Shown piece after piece: positions 9,605-17,763 of a stretch of DNA of 64,000 bases. The number at the start of each line of letters is the position of its first letter. Within the stretch, counting starts at the first letter, position 1. This stretch comes from Bacteroides mediterraneensis. GTDB taxonomy: Bacteria; Bacteroidota; Bacteroidia; Bacteroidales; Bacteroidaceae. The stretch is taken from contig NZ_JACJKA010000017.1 of the NCBI RefSeq assembly GCF_016900355.1, positions 25,163 to 89,162 on the forward strand, given 5' to 3'. A model generated the notes under the pieces. It made no database searches. It worked only from the letters and a program-made list of their open reading frames with translations, and had not been told where the DNA came from. A program made the translations under genes and the position numbers.

Positions 9605-11617
9605 TTATTCTTTCACTCGTTTCAATACCACTGCAGAACGGGCCGGCACATACAGTTTCAGCCATTCTTTCTTATCTTTTGCATAAAGCGGATCGGCACA
9701 GGTAAAGTGGCGGAGACTGTCGTCTGAGAAGCCGAAACCACCAAACTGTTTGTTATCCGTATTCAACACCACATCATAAGCTCCTCTCGGAACAAGGAAG
9801 CCGTAATCGGTGAACGAACGGGTCGGGTTGAAATTAAACACGAATACCAAATCCTTCCGGCGGAAAGCCAGAATCTGGTCGCCGTCGTTGTGCCATACTT
9901 CAATGACCTCCGATTTCTGGATATTCTTCACACTACGCAACAGCTTGACCATGCTCTCATCAAAATCGCCCAGATAATGATAGCACAATGTCGGGTCGTC
10001 TACCAAATGCCACTGACGACGGGCATACTTATACGACCAGCCATTGCCTTCGCGCGGGAAGTCAATCCATTCCGGATGACCGAACTCATTACCCATGAAG
10101 TTCAGATAACCTCCATTGATAGTGGAAGCGGTAAGCAGACGAATCATCTTGTGCAAAGCGATACCTCGTTCTACCACGCCGTTCTCGTCACCAATCTTGA
10201 AATGCCAGTACATGTCGGCATCAATCAGGCGGAAGATGATGGTCTTGTCGCCTACCAGTGCCTGGTCGTGACTCTCACAATACGAAATAGTCTTTTCATC
10301 CTTGCGACGGTTGGTCACTTCCCAGAACAGACTTGAAGGTTTCCAGTCCTCGTCCTTGCGTTCCTTGATCATCTTAATCCAGTAGTCTGGAATGTTCATC
10401 GCCATACGGTAGTCGAAGCCATAGCCACCATCCTCAAAAGGTGCAGCCAGTCCCGGCATACCCGAAACTTCCTCAGCAATGGTGATGGCCTTCGGATTCA
10501 CCTCATGAATCAGACGGTTGGCCAATGTCAGGTAACAGATGGCATTGTCATCCTCGTGCCCGTTGAAATAATCACCGTAATTGCAGAAAGCCTCTCCCAG
10601 TCCATGACTGTAATATAACATGGAGGTTACTCCATCGAAACGGAAACCGTCGAAATGGAATTCCTCCAGCCAGTATTTGCAATTGGACAACAGGAAGTGA
10701 ATCACCTCGTTCTTACCGTAATCGAAGCAAAGCGAATCCCATGCCGGATGTTCCCGACGTGCGCCCGGATAGAAATACTGGCAAGGATCACCGGCAAAGT
10801 TACCCAATCCTTCCACCTCGTTCTTCACGGCATGTGAATGTACAATATCCATGATGACGGCAATGTTCATCTGATGTGCCGTATCAATGAGCTGTTTCAA
10901 TTCCTCCGGTGTTCCGAAACGGGAAGACGGAGCAAAGAAGCTGGACACATGGTAACCGAAGCTGCCATAGTAGGGATGTTCCTGAATAGCCATAATCTGA
11001 ATGCAATTATAGCCGTCTTTTGCGATACGGGGAAGCACGTTCTCACGGAACTCGTTGTATGTTCCCACCTTTTCCGCATCCTGTGCCATACCGATGTGGC
11101 ACTCATAAATCATCAGTGGAGACACATTCGGCGTAAAACTCTTTTTCTTGAACTTATACGGTTTCTCCGGATTCCATACCTGCGCACTGAAAATCTTGGT
11201 CTGTTCATCCTGCACTACACGAGTAGCCCATGCTGGAATACGTTCGCCGCATCCACCTTCCCAATACACTTTCAGCTTGTACAAGTCGCCATGCTTCATG
11301 GCCTTTTCCGGCAGATTGATTTCCCAGTTGCCCGTCTTGCGGACCCGTTTCAAGCGGAAAGCCTGTTTCTCCTGCCATCCGTTGAAATCACCCACCAGAT
11401 AGATTTCGGTGGCATTAGGAGCCCATTCCCGGAAAGTCCATCCTTTGTCGGTGCGATGCAATCCGAAATAAAGATGGCCTGTCGCAAAGTCCGACAATGT
11501 TTTCTTTCCTACCAGTTCTTTTTCTTTCTCTATTGCATGCTGGTGACGGCCATTAATAGCATTGGCATACGGTTCCAGCCACGGATCATTCTTTATGATA
11601 TTCAATACCTTGTCCAT
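9605..11617 (-). CDS. glgB: 1,4-alpha-glucan branching enzyme (GH13)
   Basis: 670 residues. It transfers alpha-1,4 segments to form alpha-1,6 branches during glycogen synthesis. An N-terminal CBM48 domain (about 55-150, GWTFREWAPNATEIYLVGDFN) precedes the GH13 barrel. Barrel motifs are MDIVHSHAVKN, the nucleophile in FRFDGVTSM (Asp near 327), the acid in TIAEEVSGMPG (Glu near 381) and YCESHDQALVG. The length and the MLYYSHG stretch resemble the eukaryote-like GlgB branch common in Bacteroidetes rather than the E. coli enzyme. No other glycogen gene is next to it. The YhcH-family gene lies 18 bases upstream. Confidence 0.96.
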   Translation of the reverse strand: MDKVLNIIKNDPWLEPYANAINGRHQHAIEKEKELVGKKTLSDFATGHLYFGLHRTDKGWTFREWAPNATEIYLVGDFNGWQEKQAFRLKRVRKTGNWEINLPEKAMKHGDLYKLKVYWEGGCGERIPAWATRVVQDEQTKIFSAQVWNPEKPYKFKKKSFTPNVSPLMIYECHIGMAQDAEKVGTYNEFRENVLPRIAKDGYNCIQIMAIQEHPYYGSFGYHVSSFFAPSSRFGTPEELKQLIDTAHQMNIAVIMDIVHSHAVKNEVEGLGNFAGDPCQYFYPGARREHPAWDSLCFDYGKNEVIHFLLSNCKYWLEEFHFDGFRFDGVTSMLYYSHGLGEAFCNYGDYFNGHEDDNAICYLTLANRLIHEVNPKAITIAEEVSGMPGLAAPFEDGGYGFDYRMAMNIPDYWIKMIKERKDEDWKPSSLFWEVTNRRKDEKTISYCESHDQALVGDKTIIFRLIDADMYWHFKIGDENGVVERGIALHKMIRLLTASTINGGYLNFMGNEFGHPEWIDFPREGNGWSYKYARRQWHLVDDPTLCYHYLGDFDESMVKLLRSVKNIQKSEVIEVWHNDGDQILAFRRKDLVFVFNFNPTRSFTDYGFLVPRGAYDVVLNTDNKQFGGFGFSDDSLRHFTCADPLYAKDKKEWLKLYVPARSAVVLKRVKE

Positions 11618-11635
11618 AGTATTAGTTATTAGAAA

Positions 11636-12079
11636 TTATTTGACATGTACTTTTACAATCACTTTTCTCACTTTTTCGGGAGTCACGCCCGGCGCATGTG
11701 CATCTTCCGGAAAGAAGATGACGAACATCCCCGGCTTCACGGTCAAATAGTCAGTGGCCGCTTCTTCATAGAAAGCAATATCCTTTTCGGTATCATAAGT
11801 GGCTTCGGGCAAGTCGGCACGCGGCATATAGCCCATCACTTCCACCCCCGACAACGGAAGCTGGATGTCAATGAATTCATTGTGCGTTTCAAGACGCGCC
11901 TCGGCCTTTGTCTTCGGACCGACCTCCGAAAAGTTCACTGTCAGTTCCCCTTCTTTCAGCACCACTTTCCCCGACTCATGTGCCTGCAGGTCGGTCGCTT
12001 TCAAGAAAGCCATCGCCTCTGAAAACAAAGGGTTCAGTGAAACATATCTTTCCAAGTTTTCCAATTTGTCAATTATCAT
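11636..12079 (-). CDS. YhcH/YjgK/YiaL family protein (DUF386)
   Basis: 147 residues, full length for this cupin-like family, which includes E. coli NanQ (sialic acid anomerase), TabA and EbgC. Recognisable blocks are ETHNEFIDIQLPLSG, the EVMGYMPRADLPE turn, DIAFYEE and the metal-site region PGMFVIFFPEDAHAPG with a conserved His. The family acts on sugars or sugar acids, often by anomerisation. The exact substrate is not predictable here because the neighbours (glgB, DUF2461) do not form a sialic acid or galactoside locus. Confidence 0.9.
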   Translation of the reverse strand: MIIDKLENLERYVSLNPLFSEAMAFLKATDLQAHESGKVVLKEGELTVNFSEVGPKTKAEARLETHNEFIDIQLPLSGVEVMGYMPRADLPEATYDTEKDIAFYEEAATDYLTVKPGMFVIFFPEDAHAPGVTPEKVRKVIVKVHVK

Positions 12080-12110
12080 ATCACTCTACATTTAAGCAGT
12101 TAATATTCTT

Positions 12111-12776
12111 TTATTCAAACTCGTCTATCGTTTCATTCGTAAAATCGGCAAAACGCTTCAGCTGCCTGAACACGTCCATCATCCGGTCCAGGTAATCCGG
12201 ACGGGAGAAAAACTCATCCTCCAACGGACAAGCGACCGTATAATCCTTGCAACGGATATACTGCGGATAAGGAAAATCTTTCGGAAATCCCTTGGGTACC
12301 GTCTTCAAATGCGTCTCCCCTATTACAGGGAAATATTGGTGAAAAGCCGGATCTTCCACAATGGCCCGAAACTCGTCGATACGGTCACACACCGACTGCC
12401 GCACGGCCCGCAGCATATCCGCAGGCATGCACCAGCTTCCCCCGGCCAGCATACAATTGCCCGGTTCCAAATGTAAATAATAACCACAATGATTGGATTT
12501 CTTTCCCCTCGCATTGATATATCCCCCGATGTGGGTCTTGTAAGGAGATTTGTCCGCAGAGAAACGGACATCCCGATAGATACGATACATACAATCGTGC
12601 GGAAGCACATGGGCCACACTCTCATCGAACAATGAGAGACGGGCGATGACGATGCCCAGCAGCTCCTCAAAATCAGCCTGCACACTCAAATACTCCGCTT
12701 TATGTTCCTGAAACCACTCCCGGTTGTTGTTTACCGCCAGCACTTTCAGGAAATCCAATATGCCCGGTATATCCAT
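12111..12776 (-). CDS. DUF2461 family protein
   Basis: 221 residues of the DUF2461/TIGR02453 family, whose function is unknown. Conserved blocks are FLKVLAVNNNREWFQEHKAEY near the N-terminus, MYRIYRDVRFSADKSPYKTH (about 85) and GYYLHLEPGNCMLAGG (about 117). ATG 12776 is preferred to the in-frame TTG at 12800 because the latter lies in the promoter -7 box. A purine run AAAAGGAAAAG precedes the ATG. It is first of four leftward genes (with yhcH, glgB and the membrane protein) at spacings of 31, 18 and 6 bases. Confidence 0.88.
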   Translation of the reverse strand: MDIPGILDFLKVLAVNNNREWFQEHKAEYLSVQADFEELLGIVIARLSLFDESVAHVLPHDCMYRIYRDVRFSADKSPYKTHIGGYINARGKKSNHCGYYLHLEPGNCMLAGGSWCMPADMLRAVRQSVCDRIDEFRAIVEDPAFHQYFPVIGETHLKTVPKGFPKDFPYPQYIRCKDYTVACPLEDEFFSRPDYLDRMMDVFRQLKRFADFTNETIDEFE

Positions 12777-12797
12777 ATCTTTTCCTTTTGAGTTACA

Positions 12798-12805
12798 CAA
12801 ACTTA
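12798..12805 (-). promoter_or_regulatory. -7 box ahead of the DUF2461-yhcH-glgB series
   Basis: TAAGTTTG (12805-12798) matches TAnnTTTG and gives a leader of about 15 bases before ATG 12776. No good TTTG box is seen at the expected -33 position. Confidence 0.5.
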
Positions 12806-12850
12806 CGAAATTAATTCCTATCCGTCGAATAAAACAGGCGTTTTTTTACC

Positions 12851-13636
12851 TCATTTCAACAGATTCAGCAGGAAATCGTGTACTTTTCCATTCGAAGCTA
12901 CCACTTCCCGACCTGAATAATACGAATCACCACCTGAAAAGTCCGTCACCCGACCTCCTGCATTCTGTACCAGCAGGATACCGGCCGCCACATCCCACGG
13001 ACAGGTAAAAGCTTCGGCACGAGCCTCAAAACGTCCGTCGGCCACGTAACACATTTCCGCAGCTGCCGCACCTACCACCCGAATGCCTGCCACATTGCCG
13101 TAACATCCTTCAATCAGACGGTTAAATACCGGTTTATAGGCTTCCGCATCATACGGCAACCCGAAAGCCATAAACGCATCATCGGGTGAAGTTACCCCCG
13201 AGACCCGTATCTGTCGGTCGTTACAGAAAGAAGGGGCTCCTTTGTAGGTCCAGAAACATTCATCACGACAGATTTCATACACCACGCCCAACAGAATTTC
13301 TTCACGGTTGCGAAGAGCAATGCTGATGCAATAAGGTGCATGATTATGAATAAAATTGGTAGTTCCATCCAACGGATCCACTACCCAACAGTATTCCTCG
13401 TCGGTATGACTTCCACTCCCCTCTTCTGCAATAAAGCCTGCCTCAGGGAGCAACTCCCGCAGACAGGCCACTATTCTTCGTTCCGATTCTTTGTCTACAT
13501 ACGACACATAGTCGTGTGCGTGTTTCTTTTCAATCCGTTCCCGGCTGAATTTTGTCCGTTCTTCACGGATAAAAGCTCCCGTGTTCACGGCAAGCTCACG
13601 CACTTTCAAAGTCAGTTCGGATAAATCTCTGTTCAT
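12851..13636 (-). CDS. Inositol monophosphatase family protein
   Basis: 261 residues, the usual length. It is a Mg2+-dependent phosphatase acting on inositol-phosphate or similar substrates in the cytoplasm (SuhB/CysQ/FBPase superfamily). Metal-site motifs: GFIAEEGSGS (first Glu pair, about 70), WVVDPLDGTTNFIHN (about 85-99) and CPWDVAAGILLVQNAGGRVTD (about 210-230). The spacing and the NFIHN continuation favour the inositol-monophosphatase branch over CysQ. Its ATG overlaps the stop of the MORN gene by four bases (13633-13636), so the two are translationally coupled. Confidence 0.92.
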   Translation of the reverse strand: MNRDLSELTLKVRELAVNTGAFIREERTKFSRERIEKKHAHDYVSYVDKESERRIVACLRELLPEAGFIAEEGSGSHTDEEYCWVVDPLDGTTNFIHNHAPYCISIALRNREEILLGVVYEICRDECFWTYKGAPSFCNDRQIRVSGVTSPDDAFMAFGLPYDAEAYKPVFNRLIEGCYGNVAGIRVVGAAAAEMCYVADGRFEARAEAFTCPWDVAAGILLVQNAGGRVTDFSGGDSYYSGREVVASNGKVHDFLLNLLK

Positions 13637-14754
13637 TTTTTCTCCTCCAACAAACGTCCGTACTTGAAAGTTCCTTTCCGGATGACATTTCCATTGGTAT
13701 CCGTTTCGATAAAGGGGCCGTCTTTCTTGCCTTGCTTAAAGAAACCCTCAAAACGTACACCTTCCTTATCAATCAGCACACCTTTTCCATCTTCCTTACC
13801 CCGCACGAATCCACCTGTATAGACCGATCCGTCGGCCATACGCAAGGTACCTTCTCCTTCCGCCATGTTATTCTTCCACTGGCCTTCGTATTCATCGCCA
13901 TTGGCCCACTTGTACTTGCCAAAACCTGAACGCTGGTTCTTCACCCATTGTCCGTCGTACACAGCTCCATTGGCCCAAGTGAACGTACCCTGACCTTCCT
14001 GCCAGCCATTCAAAAACTGTCCCACGTACTTATCGCCATTCGGGTAAGTATAAATACCGCGCCCCGTACGTTCGCCATTGGCATAATCACCTTCGTAGCG
14101 TTCGCCGTTCTGGAAATAATAAATGCCTTTTCCATCTTGTACATCCTCTTTCCAGTCGCCCACATACTTGTCACCGTTGGTATAATAGAAGGTACCTTTT
14201 CCGTGACGCATACCGTCCTTCCATTCACCTTCGTACTTCGACTTGTCTTCCCATACCATGGTACCCTTTCCGTTTTTCAGGTCGTTTTTCCATTCGCCTG
14301 TATAGACCGCGCCCCCTTTCCAGGTATAGGTGCCTTGTCCGTTACGCTTGTCATGATGCCATGTACCGGAATATAAATCCCCGTTGTAATAAGTCATGGT
14401 ACCTTCTCCTTCCTGGAAATCAGCATACCACATTCCTTCATAACGGTTGTTGTTCATGAAATAATAGGTTCCCTTTCCGTGTTGCTGGTCTTCATACCAC
14501 TGTCCCACGTATTTTTCGCCGTCGCTGAAGGTATACGTACCTTCTCCCTGGCGTTTCCCTTTCACATACTCTCCCTCGTACACGTCACCGTTACGAAAGA
14601 CAGTCCGTCCCTTTCCGTTCGGCTTGCGTCCCTTCAGTTCCCCCGAATATTCTGCTCCATCTTTAAACTGATAGTATCCCAAAGACAACTGGGCCGAAGC
14701 TGAAACTGAACCCAAAGTCAGCAAAGTAAATAGTAATAATGTATGTTTGTTCAT
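13633..14754 (-). CDS. Exported MORN-repeat protein
   Basis: 373 residues. Residues 1-21 form a signal peptide ending SASAQ. The rest is 14 tandem MORN repeats of about 23 residues (pattern YxGxWxxGxxxGxG, for example KYVGQWYEDQQHGKG), with a short C-terminal tail. MORN repeats form elongated beta sheets and often bind lipids or proteins. Here the signal peptide puts them in the periplasm or on the outer membrane, unlike most eukaryotic examples. No enzyme domain is attached. It is coupled to the downstream phosphatase gene by a 4-base overlap. Function unknown. Confidence 0.9.
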   Translation of the reverse strand: MNKHTLLLFTLLTLGSVSASAQLSLGYYQFKDGAEYSGELKGRKPNGKGRTVFRNGDVYEGEYVKGKRQGEGTYTFSDGEKYVGQWYEDQQHGKGTYYFMNNNRYEGMWYADFQEGEGTMTYYNGDLYSGTWHHDKRNGQGTYTWKGGAVYTGEWKNDLKNGKGTMVWEDKSKYEGEWKDGMRHGKGTFYYTNGDKYVGDWKEDVQDGKGIYYFQNGERYEGDYANGERTGRGIYTYPNGDKYVGQFLNGWQEGQGTFTWANGAVYDGQWVKNQRSGFGKYKWANGDEYEGQWKNNMAEGEGTLRMADGSVYTGGFVRGKEDGKGVLIDKEGVRFEGFFKQGKKDGPFIETDTNGNVIRKGTFKYGRLLEEKK

Positions 14755-14785
14755 CCTTATTATTGGTCTGTTTTTTAAATCCGTT

Positions 14786-14793
14786 CAAAAATA
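14786..14793 (-). promoter_or_regulatory. Possible -7 box ahead of the MORN gene
   Basis: TATTTTTG (14793-14786) on the minus strand lies 32 bases before the MORN start, in the 69-base gap after the M16 gene. No -33 box is clear. Confidence 0.35.
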
Positions 14794-14823
14794 GTCTTTT
14801 TACTTTTGCCCGCACCGACAGGT

Positions 14824-16116
14824 TTATACTTTTTTACCTGCCACCACTTCTATTAAGTTTTCTTTGCAGAAATAGCGCTGAGCCAGTGAGAGTAATTCCT
14901 CCGAAGTGACTTCCCGGATGGCTGCCAGCGAAGCATCGAAGAAATCCGGTTTCAGTCCGGCCGTCTCGATAAAAATCCACGCATCCGACAGGGAGAAAGC
15001 TCCTTCGTAAGAACGGCACATATCACCCAGCATGTAGTTGCGCACCATCTCCAGTTCCTCTGCCGGTACCTTTTCCTGTTGCAGACGATCCATTTCGTGA
15101 TACACCTCCTTCACCACCGACTCGATGTACTCGTTGGCCGCTTCCGTACTGACAACCAGCAGGCTCGTGCCCGGATAAGACACCAGCCCAGCCCCAATAC
15201 CGTAGGTATATCCCTTCTCTTCACGGATGTTCGACATCAGCCGACTGCCGAAATAGCCACCGAACAAGGTGACCAGCACCCGCAATTTCAGATAATCCGG
15301 ATGCTTCCGGTCGAGTGAGAAACCTCCCATACGAAGAGAACTCTGTAAGGCATCTTCCTTTTCCACAAAAATCCGTTTGCTCCTATCCTTTATGATAGGC
15401 CATGTACGCTCCACCTTTTTCGATGTACAGTTGCCCCAAGAGGCTTCTCCCAAATGGTGCTCTATGCACTTGATCACCTCAGGGGTAACCTTGCCCGACA
15501 CATACATTGAGCAATTTTCCGAATGGTAATACCGATAATAGAAATCCTTCAAATTTTCCACCTGAATACGTTCGTAATCCTCCAGCTCCGCATAGCGGCC
15601 CAAAGGATGCAAGGTTCCGAACAACGAACGGTTCAGCTGCTTGCGGGCCAAGACATCCACCCGTTGGTTGTTCACCAAAAACTGCTGGCGGTTGATGTCG
15701 CAGATAATCCGAAACTGTTCTTCCGGAAATACGGCTTCCTTCACCATTTCGGCAACAATCGCCAAGGTCTGGTCGAGGTATTTGGTCAGTGTGTATAACG
15801 TGACAAACCCACAATTGACCGAAGAAGAAAGGTCCAGCCACGCCCCGTAATAATCCAGTCGTTCAGCTATCTCACCCGAAGTCATCCGGACGGTTCCTTC
15901 ACGCAACATACGGTTGGTAAACACCGCCTGTAAGGGCTGAAACTGGTCGAGCTGCCCGCTCCGCACCAGCAAATCAAACCGAATCACTTCTTCATTGCCC
16001 GCCGAAAGCACATACAGCGGCATACCGTTGGGCATGCGGTAGAGCTCCGGCTGCAAGATGGAGAAATGCTCCAGCTGACGAATGGCAGGAGCTACACTAC
16101 GGTCAAGCTGCGTCAT
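14824..16116 (-). CDS. M16 (insulinase-like) peptidase homologue lacking the zinc-binding motif
   Basis: 430 residues covering both M16 half-domains. Family features are present: REGTVRMTSGEIAERLDYYG after the motif position, the YHSENCSMYVSGKV strand (about 195), and the C-terminal FGSRLMSNIREEKGYTYGIG block (about 290-310) with the substrate-binding Arg and Tyr. The catalytic HxxEH box, expected in the N-terminal half, reads VFTNR (residues 65-69), so it cannot bind zinc in the normal way. Such inactive chains usually pair with an active M16 partner, but none is in the window. It has no signal peptide. It overlaps kdsB by four bases. Confidence 0.9.
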   Translation of the reverse strand: MTQLDRSVAPAIRQLEHFSILQPELYRMPNGMPLYVLSAGNEEVIRFDLLVRSGQLDQFQPLQAVFTNRMLREGTVRMTSGEIAERLDYYGAWLDLSSSVNCGFVTLYTLTKYLDQTLAIVAEMVKEAVFPEEQFRIICDINRQQFLVNNQRVDVLARKQLNRSLFGTLHPLGRYAELEDYERIQVENLKDFYYRYYHSENCSMYVSGKVTPEVIKCIEHHLGEASWGNCTSKKVERTWPIIKDRSKRIFVEKEDALQSSLRMGGFSLDRKHPDYLKLRVLVTLFGGYFGSRLMSNIREEKGYTYGIGAGLVSYPGTSLLVVSTEAANEYIESVVKEVYHEMDRLQQEKVPAEELEMVRNYMLGDMCRSYEGAFSLSDAWIFIETAGLKPDFFDASLAAIREVTSEELLSLAQRYFCKENLIEVVAGKKV

Positions 16117-16874
16117 AGAGCCTCCTGATGATTGCGCAGGAATTCCTCGGCACGGGCCAAATCCTGCGGAGTGTCAATACCAATGGTCTCTACCTCACTG
16201 ATGCCCACCTTGATGGAATAGCCGTTCTCCAGCCAACGAAGCTGTTCCAGCGATTCAGCCAGTTCCAGCGATGACTGTGGCAGAGCAGTAATCTCTTTCA
16301 GCACCGAAGCCCGATAGGCATACAGCCCGATGTGCTTGTAATATGTATGTCCGGCCAGCCACTCCTGTTTGTCGCGGTTACGCTGATAAGGAATAATGGA
16401 ACGGCTGAAATAAAGCGCGTGCATATACTTGTCGACTACCACCTTCGGAGAATTGACATTCTCCAGCGCATCGAATCCGTCGGCTGGAGTAAAGGGCTTT
16501 ACCAAAGTGGCAATCTGAGTGGCTTCGTCCTCGAAGCACGCCTTTACGGCTTCCAGCTGTGAACGCTGGATGAAAGGCTCGTCACCCTGAATGTTCACCA
16601 CCACATCGTATCCGTTGCCCACCTTATAATAGGCCTCGTAACAACGGTCCGTACCACTCTTATGGTCTACTGAGGTCATTACTACTTTTCCCCCGAAAGC
16701 CTTGACGGCCGCTTCGATGCGTTCGTCGTCCGTAGCCACGTAAGCCTCATCCAGCACGCCAGCCACTTGTTCATAGACTCTCTGTATGACGGGTTTGCCT
16801 CCCAACAGCGCCAAGGGTTTGGCCGGGAAGCGAGTTGATGCATATCTTGCAGGAATAATTCCAATAAATTTCAT
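16113..16874 (-). CDS. kdsB: 3-deoxy-manno-octulosonate cytidylyltransferase
   Basis: 253 residues, standard length. It couples CTP to KDO to give CMP-KDO, the donor for lipid A-core synthesis. The nucleotide-binding N-terminus is GIIPARYASTRFPAKPLALLGGKPVIQR, shown as GIIPARYASTRFPAKP and PLALLGGKPVIQR. VVNIQGDEPFI (about 96-106) and IGLYAYR (about 185) are also diagnostic. It is first in a leftward pair with the M16-like gene. The start is supported by a -7 box 27 bases upstream. Confidence 0.97.
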   Translation of the reverse strand: MKFIGIIPARYASTRFPAKPLALLGGKPVIQRVYEQVAGVLDEAYVATDDERIEAAVKAFGGKVVMTSVDHKSGTDRCYEAYYKVGNGYDVVVNIQGDEPFIQRSQLEAVKACFEDEATQIATLVKPFTPADGFDALENVNSPKVVVDKYMHALYFSRSIIPYQRNRDKQEWLAGHTYYKHIGLYAYRASVLKEITALPQSSLELAESLEQLRWLENGYSIKVGISEVETIGIDTPQDLARAEEFLRNHQEAL

Positions 16875-16900
16875 GATTATTCTATTTGGGGTTTATCACG

Positions 16901-16908
16901 CAAAAATA
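16901..16908 (-). promoter_or_regulatory. -7 box ahead of kdsB
   Basis: TATTTTTG (16908-16901) on the minus strand fits TAnnTTTG and would give a leader of about 20 bases. No matching -33 box is evident. Confidence 0.45.
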
Positions 16909-17108
16909 ATAAGATTTTTCTGAAACCCGAAAAGATAATTGCCTTTCCCAGTTTCAAAAGCCCTAAACCTGTCCAATCGACCAGACAAAAATCGTTATCT
17001 TCCAGAAATCCTGCCCTACAGGTCATAAACTTCTATCCTCCAGTGCTTACCCATTGCCTTTCAAGAAGGAAAAAACATGTTGAAAAACAGCTGAAAACGA
17101 GGGTAAAA
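16909..17108. other. Intergenic stretch between kdsB and the palindrome array
   Basis: About 200 bases between divergent transcription units. I see no gene, RNA or strong hairpin in it. The palindrome array begins at 17109. Confidence 0.5.
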
Positions 17109-17212
17109 AAACACAAGTGCGTTTCAACCAAAACGCAAGTACGTTTGAGTCCAAACGCAAGTGCGTTTCAAGTAAAACACAAGGACGTTTTGTCTTAAAC
17201 GCAAGTGCGTTT
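17109..17212. repeat. Palindrome array 1: five 16-bp palindromes at a 22-bp period
   Basis: Five copies start at 17109, 17131, 17153, 17175 and 17197, exactly 22 bases apart. The consensus is AAACGCAAGTGCGTTT: arms AAACGCA and TGCGTTT around AG. Copies 3 and 5 are perfect; copies 1, 2 and 4 carry one to three changes (AAACACAAGTGCGTTT, AAACGCAAGTACGTTT, AAACACAAGGACGTTT). The 6-base spacers (caacca, gagtcc, caagta, tgtctt) share no sequence. The array ends 50 bases before the -7 box of the AlaX-like gene. Whether it works as DNA sites or RNA hairpins cannot be told from sequence. Confidence 0.95.
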
Positions 17213-17261
17213 TTTCAGACCTCAAAAACGGCCAAAAAGTGACATATTTCGGCTTATTTTC

Positions 17262-17269
17262 TATCTTTG
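17262..17269 (+). promoter_or_regulatory. -7 box of the AlaX-like/nuclease pair
   Basis: TATCTTTG fits TAnnTTTG and puts the transcript start near 17276, a few bases before ATG 17284. The expected -33 position has no TTTG, so activation by a factor is possible. Confidence 0.55.
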
Positions 17270-17283
17270 CCCCAAAATTCAGA

Positions 17284-17751
17284 ATGATTATGGAACAAAC
17301 TACTCAACTTAACGAACATCACAAGCAGGAATACCCTCCCATGCATACCTGCGAACACATTATCAACCGCACGATGGTCAATCTTTTCGGATGCGGACGG
17401 GCGGTATCGGCCCACATTGAACGGAAGAAGAGCAAACTTGATTTCGCCCTTCCACAAGCTCCTACTGAAGAAGACATCGCCCGCATTGAAACTACCGTCA
17501 ACGAGGTCATCGCCCGTCATCTGCCGGTCACCACGGAATTCACTACCCAAGAAGGCGCTGCCGGACGCTTTGACCTGAAACGCCTGCCTGAAGGGGCTTC
17601 CGACACAGTACGTGTGGTACACGTGGGTGACTATGACGAATGCCTGTGCATCGGACTGCACGTGGAAAACACCTCGGAAATCGGGACCTTCAAAATCATC
17701 AGCCACGACTACAAGGACGGCATCTTCCGGATGCGTTTCAAACTGGTTTAA
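17284..17751 (+). CDS. AlaX-like tRNA-editing domain protein
   Basis: 155 residues, a free-standing domain like the second additional domain of Thr/Ala-tRNA synthetases, which hydrolyses mischarged tRNA. The four zinc ligands are visible: HTCEH (His21 and His25) and CIGLH (Cys122 and His126), followed by EIGTFKIISH, the usual continuation in this family. ATG 17284 or 17290 is the start; a longer frame from a GTG at 17239 would begin before the promoter. The amino acid edited is unknown, though Ser or Gly removal from tRNA-Ala is typical. The nuclease gene follows after 12 bases. Confidence 0.82.
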   Translation: MIMEQTTQLNEHHKQEYPPMHTCEHIINRTMVNLFGCGRAVSAHIERKKSKLDFALPQAPTEEDIARIETTVNEVIARHLPVTTEFTTQEGAAGRFDLKRLPEGASDTVRVVHVGDYDECLCIGLHVENTSEIGTFKIISHDYKDGIFRMRFKLV

Positions 17752-17763
17752 ACCGCACGTACT

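Noticed and set aside
17109..17212. CRISPR array
   Set aside because: The period is only 22 bp with 6-bp spacers, the repeats are imperfect palindromes, and no cas gene is present. The same applies to 41686-41793.
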